Shown in pieces: positions 44,753 to 53,468 of a stretch of DNA of 64,000 nt (position 1 is the first letter of the stretch; each line of letters begins with the position of its first letter). Under the pieces are notes generated by a model that searched no databases, had not been told where the DNA came from, and worked only from the letters and a program-made list of their open reading frames with translations. The DNA is from Actinomycetospora sp. TBRC 11914. GTDB lineage: Bacteria; Actinomycetota; Actinomycetes; Mycobacteriales; Pseudonocardiaceae. The translations under genes and the position numbers were made by a program. The stretch spans positions 115,583-179,582 of the forward strand of contig NZ_JABBND010000015.1 in assembly GCF_012933465.1 (NCBI RefSeq). The letters run 5' to 3'.

Positions 44753-45940
44753 ATGACCATCGAGCAGTCACGGGACGAGGTGGCGGAGCAGCAGGAGCCG
44801 TGGCGTGACAAGCGCCGCTACCTGTGGCCGCTGGGCACGGTGATGCCGGCCCTGCCGATCGCGGCGTACGGGCTCGTGCACGCCACCGGGCTCGAGCTCT
44901 TCTGGTGGCTGGGGCCGATCATCCTGTTCGTCGTCCTGCCCGCGCTCGACCTGCTAATCGGCCGGACCAGCGACAACCCGCCGGAGTCCGAGCGCGCCCG
45001 CCTGGAGGCCGACCGCTACTACCGGTGGATCACCTACCTGTTCCTGCCGGTGCAGTACGTCAGCCTCGTCTTCAGCTGCTGGGTGTGGGCCACGCAGGGC
45101 CTGGACCTCGTGAGCACCGTCGGGCTCGCCCTCACCATGGGCGTGGTCTCGGGGATCGCGATCAACACCGCCCACGAGCTCGGGCACAAGCGCGAGGAGA
45201 ACGAGCGCTGGCTGTCCAAGATCGCGCTCGCGAGCTCGGGCTACGGCCACTTCTACGTCGAGCACAACCGCGGCCACCACGTCCGCGTCGCCACCCCCGA
45301 GGACCCGGCGAGCTCCCGGCTCGGCGAGAACTTCTGGACCTCGTTCCTGCCGCGCACCGTCTGGGGCAGCCTCCGCAGCTCCTGGCACCTCGAGGTCAAG
45401 CGGTTCGCCCGCCACGAGCAGACCCCCTGGAGCCTGCGCAACGACATCCTCATCTCGTGGGCGATGACGATCGTGCTCTTCACGGCGCTGTGCCTCGCCT
45501 TCGGCGTCGGTGTGCTGCCGTGGCTCGTCGTCCAGGCCGTCGTCGGGTTCACGCTGCTCGAGATCGTGAACTACCTGGAGCACTACGGGCTCAAGCGGCA
45601 GCGCCGGGAGGACGGGCGCTACGAGCGCGTCGACCCGCGGCACAGCTGGAACGCCGACCACACGGTCTCGAACCTGCTGCTCTACCAGCTGCAGCGCCAC
45701 TCCGACCACCACGCGAACCCGGTCCGGCGGTACCAGACGCTGCGCCACTTCGAGGAGTCCCCACAGCTCCCCTCGGGCTACGGCACCATGATCGTCGTCG
45801 CCGTCTTCCCGCCGCTGTGGCGCCGGATCATGGACCCGAAGGTCGTCGCGCACTACGACGGCGACCTCACGCAGGCGAACATCCTGCCCCGCAAGCGGGC
45901 GAAGATCCTCGCCCGCTACGGGCTGACCGACACCGCCTGA
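44753..45940 (+). CDS. alkB: Alkane 1-monooxygenase AlkB
   Basis: 395 residues, integral-membrane non-heme di-iron hydroxylase converting n-alkanes to 1-alkanols. Three histidine boxes: HELGH at 141-145, EHNRGHH at 170-176, and LQRHSDHH at 313-320; HYG at 277-279 is the AlkB-specific motif. Six or so membrane helices. A strong ribosome site (GGGGAGG) precedes the ATG. No rubredoxin gene is adjacent or fused, although AlkB needs one for electrons. The 3' end overlaps the convergent tetR by 25 bp. Confidence 0.95.
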   Translation: MTIEQSRDEVAEQQEPWRDKRRYLWPLGTVMPALPIAAYGLVHATGLELFWWLGPIILFVVLPALDLLIGRTSDNPPESERARLEADRYYRWITYLFLPVQYVSLVFSCWVWATQGLDLVSTVGLALTMGVVSGIAINTAHELGHKREENERWLSKIALASSGYGHFYVEHNRGHHVRVATPEDPASSRLGENFWTSFLPRTVWGSLRSSWHLEVKRFARHEQTPWSLRNDILISWAMTIVLFTALCLAFGVGVLPWLVVQAVVGFTLLEIVNYLEHYGLKRQRREDGRYERVDPRHSWNADHTVSNLLLYQLQRHSDHHANPVRRYQTLRHFEESPQLPSGYGTMIVVAVFPPLWRRIMDPKVVAHYDGDLTQANILPRKRAKILARYGLTDTA

Positions 45941-46518
45941 GACCCCATCAGGTTCCCGACGAGGGCCCGTACCCGGTCAGCCGGGGCGGGCCCGTCGTCG
46001 TCCCGGGGCGCCGGCTCGAACAGCGCCCGGTAGTACAGCGGCGCCAGCACCCCGTCGACGACGGCGTCGGTGTCCGGCACGTCCCCGCCGCGCGAGCGCT
46101 CGTGGTCGAGCATCGCGGTGATCTGCGCCCGGCGGTCCGCGGTGCAGGCGCACGAGGCCGTCTCCCCCGCCCCGATCGACGCGCGCATCAGCGCGAGGGT
46201 GTCCGGGTCGGCGAGGTCGCGGGCGACGTCGGCCGCCCAGCGCTCCAGGTCCCCCGCGAGGCCCCCGGTGTCGGGCACGACGACGTCGCCGGTGAACCGG
46301 TGCTCCGCGACGGCGGCGAGCAGCTCGCCCAGCGAGCCCCAGCGCCGGTAGACCGTCGTGGCGTGCACGCCGGCGCGGGCCGCGACGACCGGGATCGTCA
46401 GGTCCTCGCTGCGCACGCCTTCCGCCACCAGGTCCTGCACCGCACGATGGACGGACGCGCGGACCCGCGCCGACCGTCCGCCCGGGCGCGAGCCCGCGCC
46501 CTCCGCTGCTTCTGCCAC
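45916..46518 (-). CDS. TetR-family regulator of the adjacent MFS gene
   Basis: 200 residues from GTG 46518. Helix-turn-helix: DLTIPVVAARAGVHATTVYRRWGSLGELLAAVAEHR. The C-terminal domain has ASCACTADRRAQI, with two Cys that may serve in ligand sensing. An upstream ATG at 46593 would run across the operator sites, so the shorter form is preferred. Divergent from the MFS transporter with two shared palindromic sites. Confidence 0.85.
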   Translation of the reverse strand: MAEAAEGAGSRPGGRSARVRASVHRAVQDLVAEGVRSEDLTIPVVAARAGVHATTVYRRWGSLGELLAAVAEHRFTGDVVVPDTGGLAGDLERWAADVARDLADPDTLALMRASIGAGETASCACTADRRAQITAMLDHERSRGGDVPDTDAVVDGVLAPLYYRALFEPAPRDDDGPAPADRVRALVGNLMGSQAVSVSP

Positions 46519-46549
46519 ACCCCGAGTGTCCCACGTCGCCGGAATGAAC

Positions 46550-46609
46550 GCAGCGATCGTTGCCTTAACCGTGCTAGCGTCGCGACGACGCAAACGCAGT
46601 GATCGCTGC
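46550..46609. promoter_or_regulatory. Two palindromic operators between tetR and the MFS gene
   Basis: GCAGCGATCGTTGC (46550-46563) and GCAGTGATCGCTGC (46596-46609) are each palindromic at 12 of 14 positions with core GCA-R-YGATCG-Y-TGC, and 46 bp apart. Both extend leftward as AACGCA. One site is near the tetR promoter and the other near the MFS start, the usual layout for a self-regulating TetR repressor of an efflux gene. Confidence 0.7.
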
Positions 46610-46630
46610 GATCATCGCCGAGGGAGTCCC

Positions 46631-47860
46631 ATGCACCCGAGAACCCGTGCCCGGCTGTTCGCGGCCGTGGGCGGCATCGTCGTCCTCTTCCCGGCGGCGT
46701 CGAGCGTGCCGAGCCCGCTCTACCCGCTCTACCAGCAGCTGTTCGGGTTCTCGGCCGCGACGCTGACCGTCGTCTTCGCCGTGTACGTCGCGGGGCTGCT
46801 CGCCTCGCTGCTCGTCGTCGGGGCGCTGTCCGACCACGTCGGACGCAAGCCGGTCCTGGTCGGGGCGCTGCTGCTGGAGGCGGCGTCCTTCGGCGTCTTC
46901 CTGGGCGCCGGCGGGGTCGGCGCCCTGCTGGTCGCCCGCGTGCTCCAGGGGATCGCCACCGGGGCCGCCATCACGACCCTCGGCGCCACGATGGTCGACC
47001 TCGCCCCGCCCGAGGCGCCGCACCGTGCCGGGATGGTCACCGGGGTCGGAACGCTCGCGGGACTGGCGGCCGGGGCCGTCGGCGCCGGCGCGCTCATCCA
47101 GCTCGCGCCCGCCCCGACGCGCCTGGTGTGGATCGTCCTGCTCGGGCTGCTCGCGGTGTCCGCCGTGATCGTCGCGGTCCTCCCGGAGACGTCCGCGCGC
47201 CGCCCGGGCGTCCGGGCCTCGCTGGTGCCCCGCGTGGGCGTCCCCCCGCGGTTGCGCTCCGAGGTGCTCGCGGTGACCCCCGTCCTCGTCACCAGCTGGG
47301 CGCTCGGCGGGCTCTACCTCTCGCTCGGGCCGTCGATCGCGGCCACGCTGCTCGGCGAGTCGTCCCGGCTGATCGGCGGGCTCGTCGTGACGCTGCTCTG
47401 CGGCACCGGGGCGCTCGCGTCGTTCCTGCTGCGCGACCGCCCGGTGCGCTCCCTGCTGGCGCCCGCCGCCGGCCTGCTCGCGGTGGGGACCGCCGTGACG
47501 CTCGTCGGGTTCGCACTGGCATCCCTGCTGCTCACCGCGGCCGGCACCGTCGTCGCCGGCGTCGGGTTCGGCGCGGCGGCCCTCGCCTGCTTCGGGGTCT
47601 TCGCCGAGATCGCCGGCCCCACCGAGCGGGGGGCACTCTTCGCGCTGGCCTACGTCATCTCCTACACCGCGTTCTCGGTGCCGGCGGTGGCGGCCGGGGT
47701 CGGGAGCGGCCTCGTCGGGCTCGCGACGGCGGCGGAGGTCTACGGCGCCGTCGTGGTCGCCCTGGGCGCCGGGTCGGTCGTCCTGACCCTCGCGCGGGGG
47801 CGTCGCCGCCCCGCCGTGCCGGAGCCGGTCGCGGCCGGCGCGGGCACCCCGTGCGAGTGA
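46631..47860 (+). CDS. MFS transporter, DHA1-like
   Basis: 409 residues with about twelve hydrophobic helices. Motif A is between helices 2 and 3 (GALSDHVGRKPVLV), and LQGIATGAAITTLGATMVDL lies in helix 4-5. N-terminal SSVPSPLYPLYQQLFGFSAATLTVVF is typical of drug-efflux-like members. AGGGAG precedes the ATG. Probably proton-driven export of a small organic compound that also binds the divergent TetR. Confidence 0.9.
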   Translation: MHPRTRARLFAAVGGIVVLFPAASSVPSPLYPLYQQLFGFSAATLTVVFAVYVAGLLASLLVVGALSDHVGRKPVLVGALLLEAASFGVFLGAGGVGALLVARVLQGIATGAAITTLGATMVDLAPPEAPHRAGMVTGVGTLAGLAAGAVGAGALIQLAPAPTRLVWIVLLGLLAVSAVIVAVLPETSARRPGVRASLVPRVGVPPRLRSEVLAVTPVLVTSWALGGLYLSLGPSIAATLLGESSRLIGGLVVTLLCGTGALASFLLRDRPVRSLLAPAAGLLAVGTAVTLVGFALASLLLTAAGTVVAGVGFGAAALACFGVFAEIAGPTERGALFALAYVISYTAFSVPAVAAGVGSGLVGLATAAEVYGAVVVALGAGSVVLTLARGRRRPAVPEPVAAGAGTPCE

Positions 47861-47878
47861 CCCGGAGATCCGGCGCAC

Positions 47879-47906
47879 CGTCACGACACCCGGCGTCGTT
47901 GTGACG
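47879..47906. terminator. Probable terminator after the MFS gene
   Basis: CGTCACGAC and GTCGTTGTGACG can form a GC-rich stem 18 bp after the MFS stop codon. No U-tract. Confidence 0.45.
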
Positions 47907-47978
47907 GTGAGCGAGCCGCTTCGCGCCCATGACGACGTCGATTCCTCCCCGTCCGGGTGAGCGCGCGACGCAACGTGT

Positions 47979-48168
47979 CGACTCAGCTCCCTGAGTCGAA
48001 GATGAGAAGGGAATCCCAGAGGGATTCTGTGAGCTCGGCGTGATCGACTTGGTGGATTCTTTGCCGAACTCACAGAAGCCGGTCGTTCACTCGATCGGGC
48101 GACAGCTCCTCCACAGGTGACGCTTATGCCGTGACCCCACCGTGACCTTGCCTCGCCGACCGGCGAGG
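47979..48168 (+). ncRNA. Structured region, possible RNA leader of the Cys-rich peptide gene
   Basis: Four hairpins in a row in an AT-richer gap of 337 bp: CGACTCAG-ctcc-CTGAGTCG (47979-47998), GAATCCC-aga-GGGATTC (48011-48027), CTGTGAGCTCGGC with GCCGAACTCACAG across a 23-base loop (48027-48075), and CCTCGCC-gacc-GGCGAGG (48151-48168). The stems are perfect or nearly so. This could be a riboswitch-like leader, a small RNA, or terminators in series. No known RNA family was recognised. Confidence 0.5.
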
Positions 48169-48197
48169 GTTGCTCCTTCCCCCGAGAGGAACATCCG

Positions 48198-48344
48198 ATG
48201 GGTCTGCGGTTCGAACTGTTCGCTCCCCCGAAGCACAAGCAGCACCACCACCGTGGGTGTGGCTGCCACGAGTGCAAGCCGCCGCAGGACTGCTGCCCGC
48301 CGAAGGACGACTGCGGCTCGAAGTCCTCCTGCTGCGACAGCTGA
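48198..48344 (+). CDS. 48-residue Cys/His-rich peptide
   Basis: ATG at 48198 follows GAGAGGA seven bases upstream; the frame ends at TGA 48342-48344. The N-terminal part (MGLRFELFAPPKHK) is followed by HHH and by eight Cys: GCGCHEC, two CC pairs and one single Cys, with Pro, Lys, Asp and Ser between. There is no signal peptide. The composition suits a metal-binding peptide (metallothionein-like) or the precursor of a modified peptide with a short leader. It lies between a structured region and two strong hairpins, followed by an ABC exporter. No homologue was recognised. Confidence 0.75.
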   Translation: MGLRFELFAPPKHKQHHHRGCGCHECKPPQDCCPPKDDCGSKSSCCDS

Positions 48345-48400
48345 TCTCGTTGCGGTAACGGGCCCCCGGGGCGATACGACAGTCCCAGGGACCACCCGAG

Positions 48401-48422
48401 CGGCCCGGTACTGACCGGGCCG
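48401..48422 (+). terminator. Perfect hairpin downstream of the Cys-rich peptide gene
   Basis: CGGCCCGGT-actg-ACCGGGCCG, a perfect 9-bp stem starting 57 bp after the peptide stop. No U-tract. Confidence 0.6.
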
Positions 48423-48444
48423 GCTCCGGAAGCAACGGCGCGGT

Positions 48445-48474
48445 CGCCGCCCGCCCCGCACGGGGCGGGCGGCG
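48445..48474 (+). terminator. Second perfect 13-bp hairpin
   Basis: CGCCGCCCGCCCC and its exact complement around GCAC. This is the strongest simple hairpin seen in the window; it ends 52 bp before the ABC transporter start, so it probably separates the two units or limits read-through. Confidence 0.7.
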
Positions 48475-48525
48475 TCGGGCCGGATGCCCCCGGGTGCAGT
48501 GGCCGGGGACGTTCGAGGGGAGACG

Positions 48526-51438
48526 GTGGGCGCGCACAACACACTGGTCGGGATGCCGGCGGTGGACGAGGACGAGGTCCCCGGACAGAGCGGTGGTGCC
48601 GGGGGTGCCGCGGCGCCCGCCGAGGACCCGGCCGACCACGACGACGGCGCGTCCACCACCCCTGACCACGGGTCGGGCGGGTCCCCCGCCGACGCCGCCG
48701 GCCCCGAGGCGCCGGCGATGACCCTCCGCGCGATCTTCCGGCGCTTCTGGCCCTACACGCGCGGCGACCGGTCGAAGCTGGTGTTCGCCTTCCTGGCCAT
48801 GGCCGCCTCGACGGCCTGCGACACCTACGTCGTCACGATGTTCGCCCGGATCGTCGACGGCGCCACGGTGGCCCACTCCATGGACGCCGTCTGGCCGTCC
48901 GCGGTCGAGTGGCTGGTCCTCACCGCCGTCGGCGGTCTGCTCTCCGTCCTCGGTGGCTTCCTGCTGGTCGGCGCCGCGGAGCGCTTCGTCTTCCGGCTGC
49001 GCCACGAGGTGTTCGCCCACCTGCAGCGGCTCGGGCCGCGCTTCCTCGCCGGCCACGCCACCGGCGACCTCATGTCCCGGCTGACCACCGACGTCGACGG
49101 CGTCGAGGCCCTCGCCTCGTCGGGGCTCGTCAGCACCGTCATCGCCGTGGGTACCGCCATCGCCTACGCCGCGGCCGCCGTGCTCGTCCAGTGGCAGCTC
49201 GCCGTGATCGTCGTCGCGCTCGCCCCCCTGATGTGGCTCACGAGCCGGGTCACCGGCCGCTTCACCAAGACCGCGGCCCGGGTGGAGCGCCGCGCGGCCG
49301 GCGCCGTGGGCACGTCGGTGGAGCAGTCGCTGTCCAACCTCCCGCTGGTCCAGGCCTACGGCACCGAGGCCATCGAGAGCGCACGGCTCGACCACCACGG
49401 CGAGGTGTGGTGGCGGGCGCGGGCCCGCGAGAGCCGGCTCCAGATGATCTACTCGCCGGTCACGACGCTCATCCAGAGCGGTGCCCTGCTCGCCGTCCTC
49501 ATCGCCGGCGCGGCCTTCATCGCCGCGGGCGAGCTCACCGTCGGCGGTCTGTTCGGGTTCGCCGCCTACCTCGGCTATCTCTACCCGCCGCTCTCGCAGC
49601 TCGGCTCCCTGCACCTGACCGTCACCTCCGCGTCGGCGTCGTGCGAGCGGCTGATCGAGATCCTCGACTGCGAGCCCGAGGTCAGCGACGCCCCCGACGC
49701 CGACGGCTCGGCGGTCCGGCGCGGCCACCTCGAGCTGTGCGGGGCGCGCTACGTCTACCCCGGGACCGAGGACGCCGGGCTCGACGGCGTGTCCCTCGAC
49801 GTGCGGCCGGGCCAGTTCGTGCTGGTGACCGGGCCGAGCGGGGCCGGGAAGTCCACGCTGACGAAGATGCTGCTGCGATTCGTCGACGCCCAGGACGGCG
49901 CGGTGCTCCTCGACGGCGTCGACGTCCGCGACCGCACGATCAAGGCCGTGCGCGACGCGGTCACCCTGCTCCCGCAGGAACCGATGCTCTTCGACATGAC
50001 GGTCGCGGAGAACATCGCCTACGCGCGACCGGACGCCACCCACGCCGAGATCGAGCAGGCCGCCCGGGAGGCTGGCGCGCTCGAGTTCATCGAGGAGCTG
50101 CCCCAGGGCTTCGACACCCCGGTCGGCGAGGACGGCGGCGCGCTCTCGGGGGGTCAGCGCCAGCGGCTCGCGATCGCCCGGGCGCTGCTACGCACCTCGC
50201 CGGTGCTCGTGCTCGACGAGCCCACGACGGGTCTCGACGCCCCCACCGCCCGCGCCGTCCTCGAGCCGCTGCGCCGCCTCGCCGGGGGACGCACCACGAT
50301 CGTCGTCAGCCACGACCTGACCCCGGCCCGCGACGCCGACCTCGTGGTCGTGCTCGAGGACGGGCGGATCGTCGCCCGGGGCCGCCACCACGAGCTCCTC
50401 GCCGCGGGCGGGGTCTACGGGCAGCTGTGGGCCGCGCAGCACGGTGCACCCGGGCCCGGCACGACGGCGGGCGCACGCGGGCCCGGCACGACGGCGGGTG
50501 CGCCCGGCCGGGCCGCCGAGGCCGCGGCGGCGGCCGGTCCGCGTGCCGCGGCGCCCGATCGGCGCCCGCCGGGCCGCGCGGTGCCGCCGCGGCCGGCGCC
50601 GGCCCGGGTCGCCGCCCTCGACCCGGCCGCCCTGCGGGCCCCGGACCCGGTCACCGCCCCCCTGCGCCTGCTCGCCCGGTCGTCGACCACCACGGGGCCG
50701 ACCCCGGTCCGCGCCCGACCCGCCCCGACGCCGCGGTTCTCGACCGCCGCCGGCCCTCCGCCGGTGCCCGGCCCGGGTGCCCCGTCCCCCGGTCGCGGGC
50801 GGCCCCCGGCGCCGGGCGTCGGGGTTGGCACCGGCACCACGGCCCCCGCCGCCCACCAGCTGCGGCCGACCCCGACGGGTGCCCCCGGGGACGGGGGTCA
50901 GCGCTCGGCCGTGGGCCGGGAGCAGGCCGGCCCGCGTCCGCTGCCGACGCCGCCCGCGTCCACCCGCTCGTCGGCCGCTCGCGCCCCGGAGCCGCCGTCG
51001 CCACCCCGTCCCGACGTACCGCGGGCCGCCGCTCCGTCGCGCCGGACGAGCGCGGGCGGACCCGACGCCCCGGCCGCGCGGGAGACCTGCCGCGTCACGC
51101 CCCGGGCCTCGTCGGGCCCCTCCGGACCCACCTCCCCGCGACCCGCCGGCTCGACCGGCTCGACCGGCGAGGGCACCCCGAAGCACGGCCTGCCCTCGCC
51201 GTCGGGACCGGCGGAGCCGGACGGCTCCTGGACCGTGCCCGGGCCGCGCAACCCGGCCTCGGGCCCCACCCCGGCCCGCCGGGAGGAGACGGGGCTCCCG
51301 ACCGGGCGGCTCGCGCGTCGGACCGTCGCCGACCTCGTCGCCGGCACCGGGCGCTCCCCCGCCCCGACCTCGCACCGCGCCGACCCCACCCCGAAGCCCA
51401 GCAGCACGGCCGGCTCGCACCGGGCACCCGAGCGCTGA
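48526..51438 (+). CDS. ABC exporter (TMD-NBD) with ~330-residue Pro-rich C-terminal tail
   Basis: 970 residues. After a disordered acidic N-terminus, six helices form an exporter-type membrane domain, followed by an ATPase: Walker A TGPSGAGKST near 435, signature LSGGQRQR near 540, Walker B VLVLDEPT near 560, and a switch His in VVSHD. From about residue 638 to the end the protein is Pro/Ala/Gly/Arg-rich without recognisable domain. GTG 48526 is preferred (GAGGGGAGAC upstream); ATG 48484 would lie only 10 bp from the terminator hairpin. No C39 peptidase domain. Substrate unknown; the peptide upstream is a candidate. Confidence 0.88.
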   Translation: MGAHNTLVGMPAVDEDEVPGQSGGAGGAAAPAEDPADHDDGASTTPDHGSGGSPADAAGPEAPAMTLRAIFRRFWPYTRGDRSKLVFAFLAMAASTACDTYVVTMFARIVDGATVAHSMDAVWPSAVEWLVLTAVGGLLSVLGGFLLVGAAERFVFRLRHEVFAHLQRLGPRFLAGHATGDLMSRLTTDVDGVEALASSGLVSTVIAVGTAIAYAAAAVLVQWQLAVIVVALAPLMWLTSRVTGRFTKTAARVERRAAGAVGTSVEQSLSNLPLVQAYGTEAIESARLDHHGEVWWRARARESRLQMIYSPVTTLIQSGALLAVLIAGAAFIAAGELTVGGLFGFAAYLGYLYPPLSQLGSLHLTVTSASASCERLIEILDCEPEVSDAPDADGSAVRRGHLELCGARYVYPGTEDAGLDGVSLDVRPGQFVLVTGPSGAGKSTLTKMLLRFVDAQDGAVLLDGVDVRDRTIKAVRDAVTLLPQEPMLFDMTVAENIAYARPDATHAEIEQAAREAGALEFIEELPQGFDTPVGEDGGALSGGQRQRLAIARALLRTSPVLVLDEPTTGLDAPTARAVLEPLRRLAGGRTTIVVSHDLTPARDADLVVVLEDGRIVARGRHHELLAAGGVYGQLWAAQHGAPGPGTTAGARGPGTTAGAPGRAAEAAAAAGPRAAAPDRRPPGRAVPPRPAPARVAALDPAALRAPDPVTAPLRLLARSSTTTGPTPVRARPAPTPRFSTAAGPPPVPGPGAPSPGRGRPPAPGVGVGTGTTAPAAHQLRPTPTGAPGDGGQRSAVGREQAGPRPLPTPPASTRSSAARAPEPPSPPRPDVPRAAAPSRRTSAGGPDAPAARETCRVTPRASSGPSGPTSPRPAGSTGSTGEGTPKHGLPSPSGPAEPDGSWTVPGPRNPASGPTPARREETGLPTGRLARRTVADLVAGTGRSPAPTSHRADPTPKPSSTAGSHRAPER

Positions 51439-51621
51439 CGTCCCGCGCCCCGCGGAGGTCACCGGGACGTGGTGGCTCCGGCACGGACCCGGCGGCAGCC
51501 ACACCGTCCCGCTGATCACCGCCCTGGTCGAGCCCGGAACACACGGAACACACGGCCCACCCCGGACGCACGGCGGCCCGGGCCCCCGCGGGGACCCGGG
51601 CCGCCGGTCAGGTCGGGACGA

Positions 51622-52683
51622 CTACTTGTTCACCCCGTTGGCCTGGAGGAACTGCGCGGACACCGCAGCCGGGTCGGCCCCGTTGCCCTGCACCTGCTGG
51701 TTGAGGGCCTGGATGGCCTTCGTCGTGAGCAGCGAGCTCACCCAGTTCAGGGTCTGCGTGAACTCGGGCCCCTCGGCCTGCACCGTCGCCTGCTTGACCA
51801 CCGGCGCCACGTACTGGAAGCCGAAGATGCCCTTCGGGTCCGAGAGCGCCGTGTACTTGTTGGTCAGCAGCTGGTAGTCGGTGCTGAACGCGTCGGCGGC
51901 CTGGGCCGCGTTCTGGTCCAGCGCCGTGTACTGCGAGCCGGCCGGCGTCGAGAGGAAGCCCAGGTTCGTCAGCCCGTACTGCTGCTGCATGCCGACGAGG
52001 CCGGTCTGCCGGGTCTTGAACTCGATCTGCCCGGCGACCGTCACGCCCTGTCCACCGGGGCCGACCTTGTTGAGGTCGGGAACGGAGGCCAGCTGGTGCT
52101 GCTGGGCGTACGCCGCGGGGACGACGATCGTGTCGGTGTCCTGGAACGGCGTCTGCAGCGTCAGCGTGCCTTGGCGCTGGGTCTCCTCGAACTGCTTGGC
52201 GGCGTTGTAGGTCGCCGACGCCGAGGGAGGCGCGGGCTGCTTGGCGACGCTGGTGACGATCTCGCCCAGGTACTCGGGGTACATGTTGATCTGGTTGGAC
52301 GCGAACGCGGTGTCGATCAGCTCGGAGCCGCCGATGTTCGGCTTGAGCTGGACGGTGTAGCCCTTGGCCTGCAGCGCCTGGGCGTAGAGCTGGCCGAGGA
52401 CGTACTCCTCGGGGAAGTTCTTGTCGCCGATGATGACGACGGGCTTGCCCGTCCCGGGCTTGCCGGCGGGGAGCTGGACCTGGCCGGTCTGCGCGGTCAC
52501 CGAGACCGCGTCGGCCGGGACCTGGTCGGAACCGGCCGGGGCGGCGCTCGACGAGGGCGGGGCGCTCGACGAACCCCCGCCGCCGCAGGCGGCGAGCAGC
52601 AGGGCGGTCGCCGCGGCGATGCCGACGCTGCCGACGAGCGACAGTCTCCGGCCCCGGCGGCCGCCGGTGGTCGTGGTGGACAT
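51622..52683 (-). CDS. Glycine-betaine/choline-type substrate-binding lipoprotein
   Basis: 353 residues, lipoprotein with LLLAAC lipobox (Cys33). OpuAC/OsmF-like domain: PVVIIGDKNFPEEYVLGQLYAQALQAKGY, GGSELIDTAFASNQINMYPEYLGE and DPKGIFGFQYVAPVV. Captures a quaternary-amine osmolyte for the permeases encoded just upstream. AAGGAGAG precedes the ATG. Gene name opuCC would fit by context. Confidence 0.88.
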   Translation of the reverse strand: MSTTTTGGRRGRRLSLVGSVGIAAATALLLAACGGGGSSSAPPSSSAAPAGSDQVPADAVSVTAQTGQVQLPAGKPGTGKPVVIIGDKNFPEEYVLGQLYAQALQAKGYTVQLKPNIGGSELIDTAFASNQINMYPEYLGEIVTSVAKQPAPPSASATYNAAKQFEETQRQGTLTLQTPFQDTDTIVVPAAYAQQHQLASVPDLNKVGPGGQGVTVAGQIEFKTRQTGLVGMQQQYGLTNLGFLSTPAGSQYTALDQNAAQAADAFSTDYQLLTNKYTALSDPKGIFGFQYVAPVVKQATVQAEGPEFTQTLNWVSSLLTTKAIQALNQQVQGNGADPAAVSAQFLQANGVNK

Positions 52684-52769
52684 GGACTCTCCTTCATCTG
52701 GCGGCGCCGCCGTGGTCGGGCGGTGTCGGGTGGAGCCGGCCGTGACGAGGGCCGGCGATCGGGGTGGCC

Positions 52770-53468
52770 TCACGCGGCCGCCGGAGCGGCCGGGGCGGGT
52801 TCGGCGTCCGCCGCGGGCGTGCGCTCCGCGAGCAGCCGCAGCCCGGTCGGGGTGAGGGCACGCTCGGCGAGGCCGAGGAGGGCGTCGCCGGCGAACGCGA
52901 GCAGGATCGAGATCGTCGCGGCGGCGAGCACACCGGAGAGGCCGTAGCCCTCGATGTTCGAGATGATGTCGCCGAGCGTCCCCTGCTGGCCCGCGAACGT
53001 CGCGAGGTAGGCGGTGGCGACGATGTACACCCACGAGGTGCGGATGCCGCTGGAGATCAGCGGGATCGCCGAGGGCAGCTCGACACGGGTGAGGATCTGC
53101 CAGCCGGTCATGCCCATGCCGCGCGCCGCCTCGACCGTGCCCGGGTCCACCCCCTCCACGGCCGTGAAGGTGTTGGTGAGCACCAACGGGAAGCCGAGGA
53201 TCACCAGCGCGACGGTGATGTTGATGATCCCGAAGCCGTAGAGCGCGAGCCCGATGGCGATGATCGCGAGCGTCGGGAGCGAGCGCAGCACGTTCCCGAC
53301 GCTGACGACCGCGAACGAGAACCGGTGCAGGTGCCCGATCCAGGCCCCGAGCGGGATCGCGAGGACGACCGCGACGGCCAGCGCGAACACCGAGAGCAGG
53401 ATGTGCACGAGCGTCAGCTCGGCGAGCAGGGCGGCGTTGTCGCCGAAGAAGGCGAAGTACGAGCTCAC
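52770..53468 (-). CDS. OpuCB/ProW-like ABC permease
   Basis: 232 residues with about six helices. The cytoplasmic-loop motif EAARGMGMTGWQILTRVELPSAIPLI matches binding-protein-dependent permeases of the osmoprotectant group. The GTG start overlaps the upstream permease stop (GTGA). Its C-terminus is an Ala/Glu/Pro tail. Confidence 0.9.
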   Translation of the reverse strand: MSSYFAFFGDNAALLAELTLVHILLSVFALAVAVVLAIPLGAWIGHLHRFSFAVVSVGNVLRSLPTLAIIAIGLALYGFGIINITVALVILGFPLVLTNTFTAVEGVDPGTVEAARGMGMTGWQILTRVELPSAIPLISSGIRTSWVYIVATAYLATFAGQQGTLGDIISNIEGYGLSGVLAAATISILLAFAGDALLGLAERALTPTGLRLLAERTPAADAEPAPAAPAAA

